Source: Tetrapyrgos nigripes (lineage: Eukaryota > Basidiomycota > Agaricomycetes > Agaricales > Campanellaceae). From it: 64,000 nt of DNA. Under the pieces are notes generated by a model. That model ran no database searches and had not been told where the DNA came from. It saw only the letters and a list, made by a program, of their open reading frames with translations. The DNA lies in assembly GCA_013368315.1 (NCBI GenBank), contig JAACJM010000006.1:248001-312000 (forward strand), given 5' to 3'. Positions 31,661 to 44,733 of the stretch are shown here, piece by piece. Position 1 is the stretch's first letter. Every line of letters begins with the position of its first letter. The position numbers and the translations under genes were made by a program.

Positions 31661-33494
31661 TCAAGCATGATACATTGGCGGTGGTTCATCCGTAAGTCCC
31701 CTAGCCCAATTCGACATCACCAGGATTTCCAATCTCTCAATTTGCTCCCTTATCCGACCCATATCCTCTTGAGTGACTTCAGAACGAGCGGGATCTCGTC
31801 CAAGAGCAGAAAGACGTGCACGCATTTGATCTGCTTCCTCCTGTAGTCGATGCTGGCGTGATGTCACATTCGACTCTGTCTGGGTGGGAGAACGAATGAT
31901 TATGGAGAATTCGGAATGAGAACGAGGACGTGTATTACTGATGAGTGTAAGTGGAGAAAGAGGCTGGAAAATAGCCTCAACGGAAGAAACGACGCTTTGT
32001 CTGCTTGGAATCGGCTCGGAGTAATCTGGTTTCAACTCGTATGGATGAGGTTGGGCCAAAGTGTTGCCATTTCGATTCCATGGCAGCCTCGAAAATGGCT
32101 CCATTATTTCACTGAAGTGTGAAGTACCGCCACGCACATCAGAACCGCGCATAACACCTCGTTCTCCTGGAAAGGGCTCGGGGATATCTGGTGAATTCAT
32201 AGAGATTGATTTGAAGTCGCCTGGCCCAAGCATACGGGAAGGCAATGATTCGGAGTCATAATTGCCAGAAGATTGGACCTTCAATCGTTGTCTGCGACGA
32301 TACCGCCAGAAGATGAGAATAAGAATAATAGAGAATAAGGAAGCCCCGATGACTGAAGGTAGTATGATGGCGAGTCGATTCGTCTTGGCTCCAGAGGCAT
32401 CAGAGGGTTGAGTTGATGTTACTGTAGTATCACTGGTCGACAGTGAGGACGTAAATGAGGGATTTGTGCTACCTAAGGGCGTAGTGGATGAGCTAGTCAT
32501 CGAAGGATTAGTACTATTGAAACGAAAGTGAAAATTAGCACTCATACTGTCATGAAAGTCTGAACACATTTGCAACTCACGTTTGGAGTAACGAGCCTGA
32601 AGTGGTATCAGTGTTACTACGAGACGGCACAGCAGTTGGTGCAAAACCTCTGGAAATAAGTATTAGTACTGGCTCAGAGTAGACTGAGTGACGAAACTTG
32701 AAGTGGGTACGCACGAAGTGCTGGTTTGTGGATCGTTCCTCGTGGGTCTCTGAGGCTCGGAGGTGCTAGTCCCAATATTGGCAGTCCCTGTTGATCCAGC
32801 GCCATTTCTTGAAGCAAGAGGTTTCAGAAATAGGGAATGCGGGCTAAGAATCTATTCGTTTGACTCACGACGGATTGTCTGTACTTTCTATTGCCGGGGT
32901 AATAGTGCGTTCGGGTAGTTGTACAAGCAGGGAACCTGGAATGGCAGTAACTGTAGATGAAATCCTGCCATGATAGATATCATTACAAGTTTAGCACCTC
33001 CGAACGAAACCAAGTCCCGTGCCAAAGAACTCACTCGCCTCCGAGTCCTGAGCCTGTAGCTATCATCTGCACAATTCTAGTAATCCATAGCATTCCGGAG
33101 TTAACTTAGTCAGTATTGAAAAAGCGTGAAAATACACGGCGTATTACCCAGGAGTCGCAACAGCAGGTATCGTTAGTGGCCTCGTTCCAATGGTCTTGAA
33201 CAAGTCCCAAGTTAGGGAAAGGACACCTATTGGACTGTCGTTCTGCAAGAATTCGAGTGTCCAATGGATGGCGTCTTCCACGGAGTCCGCCTGCCAGGTA
33301 ACGAAACCTGTTGCCCCCGGAGTGATGGTTTCTGGAAGGGAATTAATTTGGACTTGCAAGGACGTCACAATCGGGACTAGACATAGCACCGTCACTATTG
33401 ATGCGCTAAATTCGTCAAGAAGATATGAGAGATGAATATAAGTAAGAGGATGAGAACGAGTAGCATTGACTCACTACATCAATCCCAAAACCAT
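31661..33494 (-). CDS. Single-pass membrane protein with PPxY tail
   Basis: Seven exons (33475-33494, 33148-33405, 33035-33076, 32869-32964, 32715-32807, 32581-32649, 31661-32513) join in frame to 476 residues; the six introns are 61-71 nt. A signal peptide (LCLVPIVTSLQ) leads an outer domain (VQINSLPETITPGATGFVTW) that recalls the Ig-like Kre9/Knh1 type. A long Ser/Thr-rich stalk follows, probably O-glycosylated, then one membrane helix (IILPSVIGASLFSIILILIF), basic WRYRRRQRLK and a cytoplasmic tail. The tail has LGRDPARSEVTQED, a coiled REQIERLEILVMSNWARG and ends DEPPPMYHA. PPMY fits the PPxY motif bound by WW domains, for example of Rsp5-type ubiquitin ligases, which suggests regulated endocytosis (inference). 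A cell-surface sensor or wall protein is likely. The first donor could also be GTAGTG three bases earlier. Confidence 0.8.
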
Positions 33495-34393
33495 AGGTTT
33501 TTATATCAAACTGATTCGACCGTAGAAGAGAGGCTGGAAAGCCTGTAGAAGAAATAGACGATGCTACCGCACCAAGTAGACTTATAACTCACCTATAAGC
33601 TTTTCGAGGTACCAATCAGCCGTCTATCTATCATCTCCATCGATCCAACTATCCATCTTCTCCATCGATCCAACTCCCTCGCACCCATCTTGATCCTGTT
33701 GGACCAAACCGTTGGAGAGATTGTTGATGGGAAAGACCTCGTTTCGTTGATTCATACTACTAGTAGTATGAATTGAAGATAAAAGAGGCATTGTTAGGCG
33801 TATCAGTAGGTGGCATTACGATAAAAGATGCTGTAGACTCTAATTCAAAGCAATCAAATTTTGACAGCGGAAATAGTAGGGAGAATGTCTGTACGCTGTG
33901 AAGAGGATTGATGATAGAAGGTCAAGGAAAGATGAGTCAAGCGATACTCGCACATAAAGAGTACACCAACCTCTACCAGTAATCTGGATTCAGCTAAGAG
34001 CCTCCGAGTCGGCTCATCTCGCATCCTAGTAGTAAGCCCGACAAATCATGCCCACCGGACAGAGACTGCCTCGTTCCTTCCGTTGGCGCTATAAATGGGG
34101 GTTGACGGCATGAAGAAAGGAGTGGATCCATAGGAGTATGCATAATGAAATTCCTTGTAGCCCTGTGCGAAAAAATAGTTCATTGGAGAGAAGGAAATTT
34201 CAGAGTACCTAGAGTGAATAGCACCAACCCGAGCCCAAGGAGTACCCAATCGGCGAGGGAGGCTGGCTTCCTTCGAGCGAAATGAATTTAAGAAGAGCGA
34301 CAGGAAAATAAGCTCTGTTGGCAGCGGGATCCAAGGTCGAAATCTCTGTACTTTGGGGACGAGAGCGCTGGTGACATGACAGTTGACAGAGCA
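33495..34393. other. Upstream region with a possible coding remnant
   Basis: CATCTTCTCCATCGATCCAA-type direct repeats lie at 33630-33672. A minus-strand stretch at 34046-34270 (ASLPRRLGTPWARVGAIHSR) looks protein-like but starts abruptly near the SINE-like repeat at 34394; I cannot identify it. Confidence 0.35.
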
Positions 34394-34600
34394 GATGGAT
34401 AGATAGATGGATAGAATACACGGCAGGTCCCCTAAAGAACAGCCGGGTCTAGATGTCGTGTAGCCGGCCACAGCGTACACCTACATCTGCTACTTTTCCT
34501 AAGATCTAATGCGTCAGCGACTGAGTCGTGACGATAGTCCCAGGCTAGTTAGCAAATTCAAGAACTAGCAGTTTCCAAACCGGGTATCGAAGCATCACAC
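34394..34600 (-). repeat. SINE-like repeat copy
   Basis: On the minus strand it matches the 3' part of the family at 46300 and 50935, including GGGACTA(T/C)CGTCAC and TGTTC..TAG.GGACC. The end is a degenerate TATC/CATC tail at 34388-34415. It lies next to a minus-strand coding remnant. Confidence 0.65.
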
Positions 34601-37600
34601 TAGCGTTGTGCTGCCTTAACTACATACTAATAAGAGATCCATATAGGGTATGATTGAAAGGTCTATGATCGGTATATGTAAAGCAGTAGGTAGAAGTGAT
34701 GGAAGTGATATTAGGAGGTGATTGGTAATGGTTTTGGATCAAATATTTTAAGTACATCATGTACAAGCTTAGCAACTGTGTCAATGGAGCTGTAATGGAA
34801 GATGATTTTGCGGGGAATAGACAACACATTTGGTAAGGAGATCACCCGTTCTCGAGATTGCATTCCATAAATCCCCAAGCCAACATGATTTTCTTTGGGA
34901 GACAAGGAAAAGCAAGCGTAATGTAACGATGTGGTCAATAAAGCATAATGCCAGAATGATACGGCGATCTCAGATGGGAAGGATTGCAGGTTCTGTGAAC
35001 GGAGGGATCACCATGGAGTGATAATTGACCCCCAGTGAAAAATGACGCAGACGAGATCCGACTGGATATCGAAATCGTCAAACCCCCACGCTCTCTCCCA
35101 TTCCCTCTCCACTTCAACGAAACCTCCTTCGCACTACATCCACCTTCTATGCCAACCTCTTTCCATGGACCGATGAAAACTTTTACTCTTTCTTCAAAGG
35201 TGCAGGAGAGTAACTCACAATGGTTAGTGGCGAAGATTTCATCTTTTTCGTTGGTGGATAGGGTTGGTTATGGGAGTCATACGGATTTGCCTGGGCAGCT
35301 GGACGACCATCACACTCACCAACATCAAGGAGCAGGAGTAGACCTACCCGGCCACAGCCCTTGATTCGTCTCATTGGCAGTTGGAGAACAAGAGTCAGAT
35401 TAGTTTGGTTTCTGAGGTTCTGGGTACGGGTTCGCATTTCAGGAGACATGGCTGACCCATTTCTCACCATTTCTCCTGTCAATGGATCACGTCCGTGAAC
35501 ACCAATCGATGGGAGCGAAAGAGGTAGTCCCTTGGCGGATCCATCTCCGAGTCTTATCCTTGCTACCTAGTCATCTTCTTATTCTCCCTCTCCCTCTTCT
35601 CCTCACTCTCTTTCTCAGCAGCGTCACCAAGACATCCCCCTACCGCTACCGTCCCTGGTCCAGTCCTGAGGTCGAGACCGATTTTCACGAATGGTACTCT
35701 TCAAACAGTGTTTTGAACATCACGCGACAAGCTCAGGGCAGTGGACCTGGTCGTCAATCTGTGTCTCTCTCTGGAACCATATACCCACTCTTTGGGTGCG
35801 GTAACGGTGGGGGCGTCAGGGTCTGAGCACTGAGGATTTACCGAATGTGTCTTCATCCATAATCAACTCTAACCAACTCTAATCCATCATACTCGTCTTC
35901 AACACCGCTGTCGGGGTCGGGCTGGAGGCTACCTCCATTGTCTTTCTCTACATATGAAAGGCACCATACCATCATGGCCACCTTCTCGCTCTTCAATGTT
36001 CCCGGTGTCTTCATACTCCCACTCCCCATCCAACCCCTACCCCAACACTTCCCAAAGCACAGAACTCCCACACCGCTAACGCATCAAATCCGAATCTATA
36101 CAAAACATCAGGAATCCAAGGCATCCACGAATCCGTCTCCGAATCCATATCCAGATAACCGAGGAGCGGGAGTTGTGAGCGGCTGTAGAGGGGTTCTAGA
36201 CTAGTACCTTGGGGACGTCGGGATTTGGGGAGAAGGGGGTAATAGTATGTTGGGAGGAGACGTTATACGTTGTTTACCCTACCTCTATGGGCACGGAGAT
36301 AGGGAGTTGGATATTGGATTGGCCGGATGTGATGACTGAAGAGGGGGGTAATACCAGTTACGGGATTGGAGCATAGGGACAGTGGACAGAAACGCCCGAT
36401 GAGGTAAATATGTCCAATTTTACCCATTCGGATATACATTCATATTCTTATCCTCAGCCGGGGTATATGCATTGAGAAGTACATACTCATGGCCAGGTGC
36501 AGGCACAGGTGCATAAAGAGACACAAAGGAAGGGTGAAGGGGAACGGAGGCTACGAGAGGGTATTGAGAGATATCGACGCAGGGAGACGTTGAAGGTGGA
36601 TACTCAAATGCTAACGTCAACTCCGGCTAGCTCTGCTTTTGCTTCTGCGTCCGCTATGGCGTTTTCATCTGAGTTTACGTCAACATCTAAATCGACACCG
36701 ACTACATCTTACACCCCATACACCCCCTTCACCTTTACCTCCACCTCTGCTTCTACCTTCCTCTACAAATCCCCACACACACCCAAACTGGGTCAACGCC
36801 AACCTCTACTTCCGTTTCGGTCCCCACCTCTACCTTCATACACGATGACGCAACGAGACGAGCATATAGTCGGGGTGTGTCTGATATCGCCCAAAGCAGT
36901 CAGAATACAGCAGGATACAATGCACGATTTGCTAGATAGCTTTGGGTAGCAGGCATTGGATTCAATCAGAATGAATCAGAAATGCAGTGCATTTCTACCA
37001 ATACTTGTGCACGGTATACCAAAGCTACGAACTGACTCACCTTAAGACCAAAACGAATCAGTAAAGGATGTTTGTGTTATGAGAGAATCAACGTACCCAC
37101 TTTAACACGCTTCCTGTCCTTCTGGCAGTCTGAGTCTGGGAATACGCGTTAGACTAACAGACACGCTGTCATATTACGAACGAAACACACCTGACGCCTT
37201 CTATGCCTTCTGAAGACCCCACCTTTGAAGCTCTCCTCCTAGCCTGCCTACAGCCTTTGTATGAATGAAATAGATCAAGAAAAGAGGAGAATGTAGTTGT
37301 ACATACCTGACATCCCGCGAGGACCCGTCGAGGACCCATCGAATTCGAACTAATATATGCGTGTAATCAGTCAAAGGCAGGGTTAAGGTAGAGATAGGCA
37401 ACTCACGCGTGTATGAAGAGCTTTGTGGAAGCAAGAAGACGCAACAAGGAAGATGGGTTAACAGGGAACAAGCTGCACATATGAAGTGAAGGAAGACACC
37501 CAGCAGTCTAGAAGAGGCGGCATGTGTTGGCAGCGCGGAAGGCAGGGAAGAGGAGATGGAGCGACTTGCAGTGTGTAGGGAGATGGTGGTAGTACGAGAA

Positions 37601-37720
37601 GAAGGGGCCTCTGTGTGGATTCCCACACTCGAAGAGCGAGAAGTCCTCGGAGGCGGCGGCAATTCAGAAGTCGGACCGTGTGGATGGACCCATCAAAAGC
37701 CAGGTAGCTCAACGTCATAG
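34601..37720. other. Region without a clear gene
   Basis: 34650-34830 shows weak similarity to 53180-53300 (GAAGATGATTTTGCG), so the SINE-like family may extend there. An open plus-strand stretch at 35482-35826 (FHEWYSSNSVLNITRQAQGS) and a Ser-rich minus-strand stretch at 37201-37662 (PPPPRTSRSSSVGIHTEAPS) might be old exons, but no gene structure emerges. Confidence 0.3.
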
Positions 37721-40700
37721 ACGTCGATAGGTGTCTGGGCAGGCTGGGCTGGTCTAGCTAAAAGCTGTGTGATTCTGACGATTTCTGGTCAAAAATTGGA
37801 TTCTCTTTTTGCAGCCAGATACAGCCAGAAACAGTCCGAATCTGCTAGAAATTTTGAATTTTTCTCCGATTTCCTCAGATTCTACACTTGTCGTTTTTCA
37901 CTAGGTCTGACGAGGCAAGGACTTTTCGGAAATCCTCGGACTCGGTCAGATTGATGCCGAGCATACATATCTGAGTAGTTCCGACAATTTGGGTCGGGCT
38001 CACTCGCACGGAGAGTGGTTTCTTCTTCGTATTCTATCATAGTCATCTCCTCGTCCAAATTCGTTGTCCTTGTTTGGCCCTAAACCAGCCTTTCAAATTC
38101 CGCAATTGCTTGCCATCCAAGCCCAGTGAAAATCGACAATGGGAGATTATGAGAGAAATGGGCGGATATGGGCGGATATGGGCAGACACGGGTAGATATG
38201 GGAAAATCCATTTTTTACTACACAACCTGATCTGGGACCTCTATGATTCAAAATCGACGTACAGGTCAAAGCACAGAGTCGAACTTCGACCTGTTTCGAC
38301 CTACTCCAACGTTCGACTTGAAGAGCCCACCAACGTCAACGCGTCAACATCGTCAAATCCATTCAAAGTCCGACTCGGTGAGTTTCTCGTCACCCCTGAC
38401 AGACCGACGTCATGATGTCATCGTTGCCCCAACGTAAAACGACGCATTCCCAAACTGTTTCTCCCGAAGCCGACCCTCTCCCCAACCACCACCATCCCTC
38501 TCTCTTGCTCGCTAACCTCCCCTGCCCTGCCCTACTCAACACCCCTCCATCTCAGTGCGCGTACATATACATCTCAGGACAAGGAAGACGTGTCAGGACA
38601 CGATGGCACGAAACACTTGGAACAAGTAGGGATTATTCTGGCGTGTATAGTTGGGCGTTGTGACTCGTGAAACGAGAAGAGGGACGGATTCGATGTGTGT
38701 AACTCTTCCCTTTCAGCTTGCCTTGTCTCTGATATCCCTCGCTCTAGACGGGATATCCTTGCAACGAGAAAGGTTAGTCAACTTTTAATGCCGTCGACCT
38801 CTTTCTAACGGCCTATGTAATGCATATTTTTAGGACTTCGAAAATCGACGAAGAACACTCGGGAGACAGATTAAACAAGAGAATCCCGAGAACGCGGCTC
38901 TGGACTCTGCGTGAAATACGGTATGTGTTTTCGTTGCTTTGTGGAATCGGCTTTGTATCTTATTTGTCTGTTTAGAGTCAATGATTGCACTGGTATGGGT
39001 TGGGATGTGGGGATATGGGAGGAGCCGGGATGTGATGGGTGAGAATGGGGGCAAGGTGTGCAGCTACGGGCCTGTAGGTGGGACGGGTAATGCTGGTGGA
39101 AGATGCGCAAAGATGGGGATGGGCGGGCAGGCATGGGAAGGGATGGGCGGGGATGGGAATAGACAGGAATGGATAGATTTGCTCTGAAAACGAACGGAAT
39201 AGATATTTTAGACCAACGTATGGTATGTACATTGTAATATGATGGGTATTCTACATATATTCCCAGAAGCGCCCATTTTTTTAATGGGAAACGACAAGAT
39301 TCTTGCGGAGAGATGAGAGAACGCGTGCTCCCATCCACTCCCATCACCTCACGTCTCCTCCCATCTCTAGCCATCTCCTGCCGTCTTCTCCCATTGTCGA
39401 TTTTCACTGGGATTCAAGCTCCACTTCGTAACGCGGATGACGTGTCCTTTCCATCTCCCCGTCCTCTCCCCTCCCACTCTCCACAATGCCTCCCCTCTCT
39501 CTTCCCCGAGGTATTATCATTCTTGACTGTTCCTCTATGGTGGGATAACGTGCGAGGCTCTATCTCCCTTGCCCACTGACATTACTGGATATCGCGCCAA
39601 ACACCATAACAGCCTACCAGAACGCGTCAAATGCGTCAACAACCCGACAACCACTCTTCTGGAAGATATCTACACGTGAATATGAGGCAGGGCTCTTTAC
39701 TGGGTGAAGTTGTATGCGGGTAGGATGGATGGGGTGCTCTATGGTAGTGAAGTGACAACAGCCAGGCCCGAACTATAAGCTGCTACAGGTGGGTACATGC
39801 TTTCTTCCACTTGGGATTGAGTAACGCTAACATCCCTTTTGTCTCTACCTCGATTTCTGTCTCACTTTTCAGCTTCGATCTCCACAGACCTCCACTGACT
39901 TTAGACGTATCGAAAACCGGCCGATGAGCGCAAGAACAGTGTGTGGTATGTACTCTTCTTGTTTATTGCCGTTGCCATTCTTATTCTTCGCTTTTCAGAC
40001 CTTCGCTATTCATCCTATCCCTCTTCTACTTCGTGTTTTGTACCTGGTGAGCTTTTTTCAGCTTTGGCTTTCTAGACAGTGGTACTACGTAGTATTCCGA
40101 TGTAGTCTGATATCGTCAGATATCATATATGTAGAACCTGATAATTATATTTCTTATTCTGGCCACATCTGATACCGTGACTGTCCTAGGACGAAGCAAC
40201 TACTGAAATCTGCTCAAATCCGATCACATCCGATCACGCCGAAAAGACAAAATATACGCTCGACGGATAGATCACATCACTACTACTGATATAAGATATA
40301 TCTGTAAAAAAATGTGTTTCTGTATGCCTTTCTGCCGAGCAGATATTTTTGTATTTTCAGCGTGGATGATATCTGACACCACACGCGTAATCGAATGTCG
40401 CAACCAGCGAAACCAGAACCAGCGAAACCAGCCAAATCCATACACAACCTTCGTAAGGTTGCTGCCGCGACCTTTCCTCGTCACAATGATTGGCTACCGA
40501 TCCCCGCTCGATCGACAAGATGATTAGGTCCCTCCTGTCCCTGTCTAGTCTCAGATTTTTTCATTTCCTTTTGTTGTCTCATAGATTCACCATGATCTCT
40601 ACTGAGGTACTGAGGATCCTTTGCCTTCATGTACATTTCCTCGTTATTCACCGAGTTTGAAGAGGTTTTTCGACGAACCGACCCAGACAAGCACAGACAA

Positions 40701-40930
40701 CTGGGTCCTCTCTTTTGGGCGCACAGAAAAGGGAATTCTGAATTCGACTGCGTATGGGATTACTAATTTGACTACTTCGCCAAGCGTTGGCGGAAAGACT
40801 ACGGTTCATCGCTGCGTGGGGGAACAGGTCAAATTTGCTATTAGTCTACCGCCATCATCCTTCCGACTGTGGCATATAAAAGCAGTTCGTTCAAGTACTG
40901 ATCTGCATTCACAGTTCCCCCAACTTCAGT
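37721..40930. other. Intergenic region with inverted repeat pair
   Basis: A block at 38122-38145 (CCCAGTGAAAATCGACAATG, GGAGA) returns inverted at 39388-39412. GGGATGGG-type purine-rich runs fill 38990-39180. Near 40390-40430 AACCAGCGAAACCAG is repeated in tandem; a similar run is at 58650. No gene seen. Confidence 0.4.
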
Positions 40931-41494
40931 ATGCTCTCTGTTCAACGCGCTCATGTCATGATGGCCATCTTCGTTTTCTTGTGGATTACTTCTTTCCAAC
41001 CTGTCGCAGCTTGCGATCCAGAGTTAGTTTCCTCTGGTTTTGCAGAGAATCTTCAGTTGACGTGACGGTCTTGTAGTTCGGACGATCACTGTGTCTGCGA
41101 CGATTACGTTCAGCGCACGCACGTCGTGATTCTCTTTCCCTGCTCAATCATAAAGTCTGATCGTCTTGCAGAAACTGTCACCACGAATCCTTTTGGCATC
41201 GCAATAAGAAAAAATTGATCATTGGTGGAGCAGTCGCAGGTACGTACTCATACGTTCTAAGTTTTTTCGTATCATGCCCTTAACAACATCTCTCCATCAG
41301 GTGTCTTCAACATTCTCGGAATCGCCGCAATAATAATATGGAGACGTCGTCGTAATCGACTTCGGGTAGCCCAATCCCAAGCACAGGCTGCTGTCGAGAA
41401 TGGAACTTTCAACCAACCATTCAACATCACTCATAATCAGTATCCTCCTTCTGCTGGCGGTCCCTGGAATGCACCTAAATCAGCTGGAGTCTGA
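40931..41494 (+). CDS. Small single-pass membrane protein
   Basis: The first exon has a signal peptide (MLSVQRAHVMMAIFVFLWIT, SFQPVAACD). A short cysteine-bearing middle exon (SDDHCVCDDY) begins after an acceptor at 41076. The third exon (from 41172) holds NCHHESFWHRNKKK and the start of a membrane helix. After a 61-nt intron (41240-41300) the helix continues (GGAVAGVFNILGIAAIIIW), followed by RRRRNRLRVAQ and a short Asn/Gln/Pro-rich tail ending at 41494. The phase of the second intron does not close with GT-AG ends by eye, so either a GC donor or a lesion is present there. The architecture (secreted head, one helix, RRRR stop-transfer) matches the larger gene at 31661. Function unknown. Confidence 0.55.
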
Positions 41495-42217
41495 GCTTCT
41501 GATGCGTAGGGCAGTACAAGGACGCAGCTTCGACCAGGACGATTTGGGCCAGAGAGCTAGGGGGTTGAGAGTTTCTCGCCAAGGATGATCCTATTCTAAA
41601 AATCTTTACTGTACTTACTGTCTAATTCCTACCGAACCTTATCTCATTGTATCCTCCACACTTTGTGTACCATAGAACTTAACTATATGTTACGAGTCCC
41701 TTTTAAGGGACTCGTTCTTATAACCTGCTCGATAGTTCTACCATTCAGTCGGCAAATTCCATACTGTGCCGTCGGGCAACAGTCGGGACTTTTCATCAGG
41801 CAATCATCAGGTGGACCATATTGAGAGTGTAGTATCAGCGTAACTATTTCCGGAGCCCCGATTTGAGGTTCTTTTGTACTTCTTTTCATAGATTTGATAC
41901 GAAACGTGTCTGTTCATCAATCAAATATACCAAAAGGTTTCCGTATATATCAACTTTCTATTCAAACATCTAGCTTACGAATACATTATCTTTTTGGACT
42001 TATATCTAGCTTCTAAACAGATCTCATTTTCATCTATCTGTCGAGCGGATATTTTTGTCTTTCAGCGTGTTATCAGTGTCTGATGGTGGACAGATACAAA
42101 AGCTGTAAACAAGCCCTTGACCCTGACAAGAATAGACATTTGGGCACGTTGCGTTACAAAGACGGGCGTCTGCCTTTCTTCTCTTCCTCCTCATCTCTCC
42201 AGGTCGGAACGTCAGAA
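41495..42217. other. Intergenic region and probable 5' leader
   Basis: A stem at 41690-41714 (GAGTCCCTTTT / AAGGGACTC) could act as a terminator-like hairpin of the preceding gene. CCTCATCTCTCCAG at 42189-42202 looks like a leader-intron acceptor just before the ATG at 42218. Confidence 0.4.
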
Positions 42218-44733
42218 ATGGAGCTTTTTCGAGGATCTCAGAATATTTCTCTCTCGGACAACTCCAGCGTCAACGTCAATAACTACGGGACCATTGTGCA
42301 GAAGGAGTATGTGCTTGGAAAACACAGGCTGTCAGACGAAGAAGGAGAAGAAATAGCAGACCCTGAAGCACGAGAGAAACGGCTTCGCCTACGAGCAATA
42401 TTGGACGATGTGAGTCTTTGCAGGTATTGGTTTCACTTACGACTGACATAAAACTGACATTCTTATAGTTTGAGGAATACCGACACGGGAACATGATCAT
42501 AGATCGTATCTTCGGCTCTCAAAATCAACGGAAAGTACAACTTGTCAGATTGAGATCCTGGCGGAATGAGTCTGCGAAAACTTTTGTGGCCATCTCTTAT
42601 GAGGGAAGGAAGGCAGATAAGGCGAGCATAATTTACATCACAGTGGATTCATAGTCCTGACTTTTACTCATCAAGATGTGGTTCAAAGACCTGAAGAAGT
42701 ATTCTCGCGTTAGGTGAGAGGGCTCTGCTTATTTTTTGGTTTCCCAGACTGAGTCAGTCATACTTGGGTCCATTTGAAGAGAGCCAAATGCATTGCAGTT
42801 GTATGCCTTCACTCGGTCCAAACAATCTCCGTCATTGATATTCCACTCTGAAGGTAAGTATGGTACCAGTATTATCTATATTTTGGCTACTTACGCTGTA
42901 GTAACAATTTCTCAAAGAGCGCCTGCCATTTGATGAAGTGCTCAAGGCAGTACCACCCATAGTTTGCTGCTATCTACTCTGCCGTTTGGTGGGTTATTAA
43001 TTCATGACCTGAGTGTGCTATTGACAATATGACAGTTGAGTGAAGAACAAGGACTTCACGAAGTAGCATCGAGATTTGTGAGTTGCCACGAGAGTATCCA
43101 TTGATGACCATTGCTGAAATCTTCACAGCATCAGCATCAGTATCAGATATATTACAGTTATTGCGGCGTCTGGGTGCAGACTTCTAATGGAATGATATGC
43201 TATGGGCCTGATGTTCCTGGAATCTTCCGACCGGAGTTGTTATATCCTCATCAACCGAGAGTCAGAGGAAATTCACCTTTGCCCCATTGTCATTCCTCCG
43301 ATGCAGTCATCAACTATATCCATCAGTACCTAGGAAGTGACCTCCATAGTTTTATAGGAACAGGAAGGATGTCGTTGACATATCAACTCCATCTTCCTGA
43401 GTTTCCAGCAATATCCTTAGGAGCTCTGTATTGCAGATATTCAAAGGAACCACTAGGTTACATACCATTCTGCCGTGAGGAGTGGACTGCATCCCACTGG
43501 AACTGGAATTTTTCAGGGCAGCAGCTTGGTGTTCTCCTGGAGAATGGTTGGACTCGGCAAGTATCTCTTCATTGGTACATGCAGATAATCATTCTAACAA
43601 CATGACATTAGCATAACACGATGGAAGGAATTCCCTTGTTACACTAACTTTTATATGGAGCTCAATCTTAGTCCCAAGATAGGATCCACTTGGCTGGCCC
43701 AAGCAAGTTGGATTTTCCATGAGATGGGAGTGAACCCATGTCAGTATCAGGATTTCTGTAGGTATTTGTCTGGACTGTGTATTCAGCTGAAAAATTGATC
43801 AGGTTTATGATTTGCAGACTTTGTGGACAGCATTCAGTACACAGTCAAGTTGGAGAAGGTACATTGTGGCTTCCAACCAGAAGACATCTTTCTCTTCCTC
43901 CCTCCTTTTGAAGAAATACAAGGGTTTCCGAAAGGCCCACCATTTTCTACCAAACTACAATCTCCCTTCTGGTCTTTGACCCCTCGGGATCCACCAACAT
44001 TAGCCAAAGGACTGGTGTATGCCTTGGACTCCCTAAGGTCAATATGGAAGCCCAAATATTCTATTTGGACCTTAAGCCGCCCTTCTCCATGGCTATATGG
44101 GACTATCAGTGGACCTGTGGCCATGATCCACATACAAATACCTACTGCCTGGAGCGTGGAATGCCAAACTTTGTATGGAACCCAAATCCAAATGTATTTA
44201 ATCAGGATGAATCCAATCATGGTGAGTGTATTTGAGCAATTCAATCCAATGTTCATTCTAATGTGTACTCATTTATTATAGAAGCTATATTCATCTGTGA
44301 AGAGGACTCGTACAATCCAAACTTGGATAGAGTTAATGCCAGATTCAACAGATTGCAGATGTGCTATGATTCACTAAAGTTCCACATGACAGATTGCTTA
44401 TGTGGTGAGGGTGCCATGAACTATATGGGGCACCTTGAAGATTGGGTAGATGGAACAGAGGCCGCTGAAGTTGCTGAAGTACAGAACTCTCTGGTCCTTT
44501 CTGACTTGGAATCGGACTCTGGTTCAGATGATGAAGGGAAGAGCCTGTTCAGCCTGTTGATGGACCCATGGGAGTCAATTCATCATTTAAACGAGTGTCA
44601 TGATGCTAGGCTAACACCACTATATGATACAAAGTACGTCTGGGATTATGAGGGGGAGTCATTAGTACACAGGGGACGACGGGATTCTCTTCCACATTCA
44701 TGGGCTCCTCAAGAATATTCTTTACAGAAATAG
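42218..44733 (+). pseudogene. Many-exon gene of a mushroom-expanded unknown family
   Basis: Exon 1 (42218-42409) reads MELFRGSQNISLSDNSSVNV, NNYGTIV, DPEAREKRLRLRAILDD. Exon 2 (42469-42621) reads FEEYRHGNMIIDRIFGS and LRSWRNESAKTFVAISYEGR. Further exons are near 42676, 42799, 42918, 43036, 43129-43556, 43612-43757, 43818-44221 and 44282-44733. Later motifs are SLIFHSE, GVWVQTSNGMICYGPDVPG, GYIPFCREEWTASHWNW, GSTWLAQASWIFHEMGV and an acidic DLESDSGSDDEGK. I remember this N-terminal 'G..N..I...S...V.NYGTI' pattern and the NESAKTF..I.Y.GR block from a large family of uncharacterised agaric proteins. Two introns appear to be GC-AG (42622-42675; 43557-43611). The frame fails between exons 3 and 4 and shifts by one base near 44000-44044, so it is probably decaying. 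No signal peptide or membrane helix. Confidence 0.6.

Noticed and set aside
38830..39407. Minus-strand open frame of 178 codons
   Set aside because: Built from GGGATGG-type low-complexity DNA (Pro/His-rich peptide); not a credible protein.
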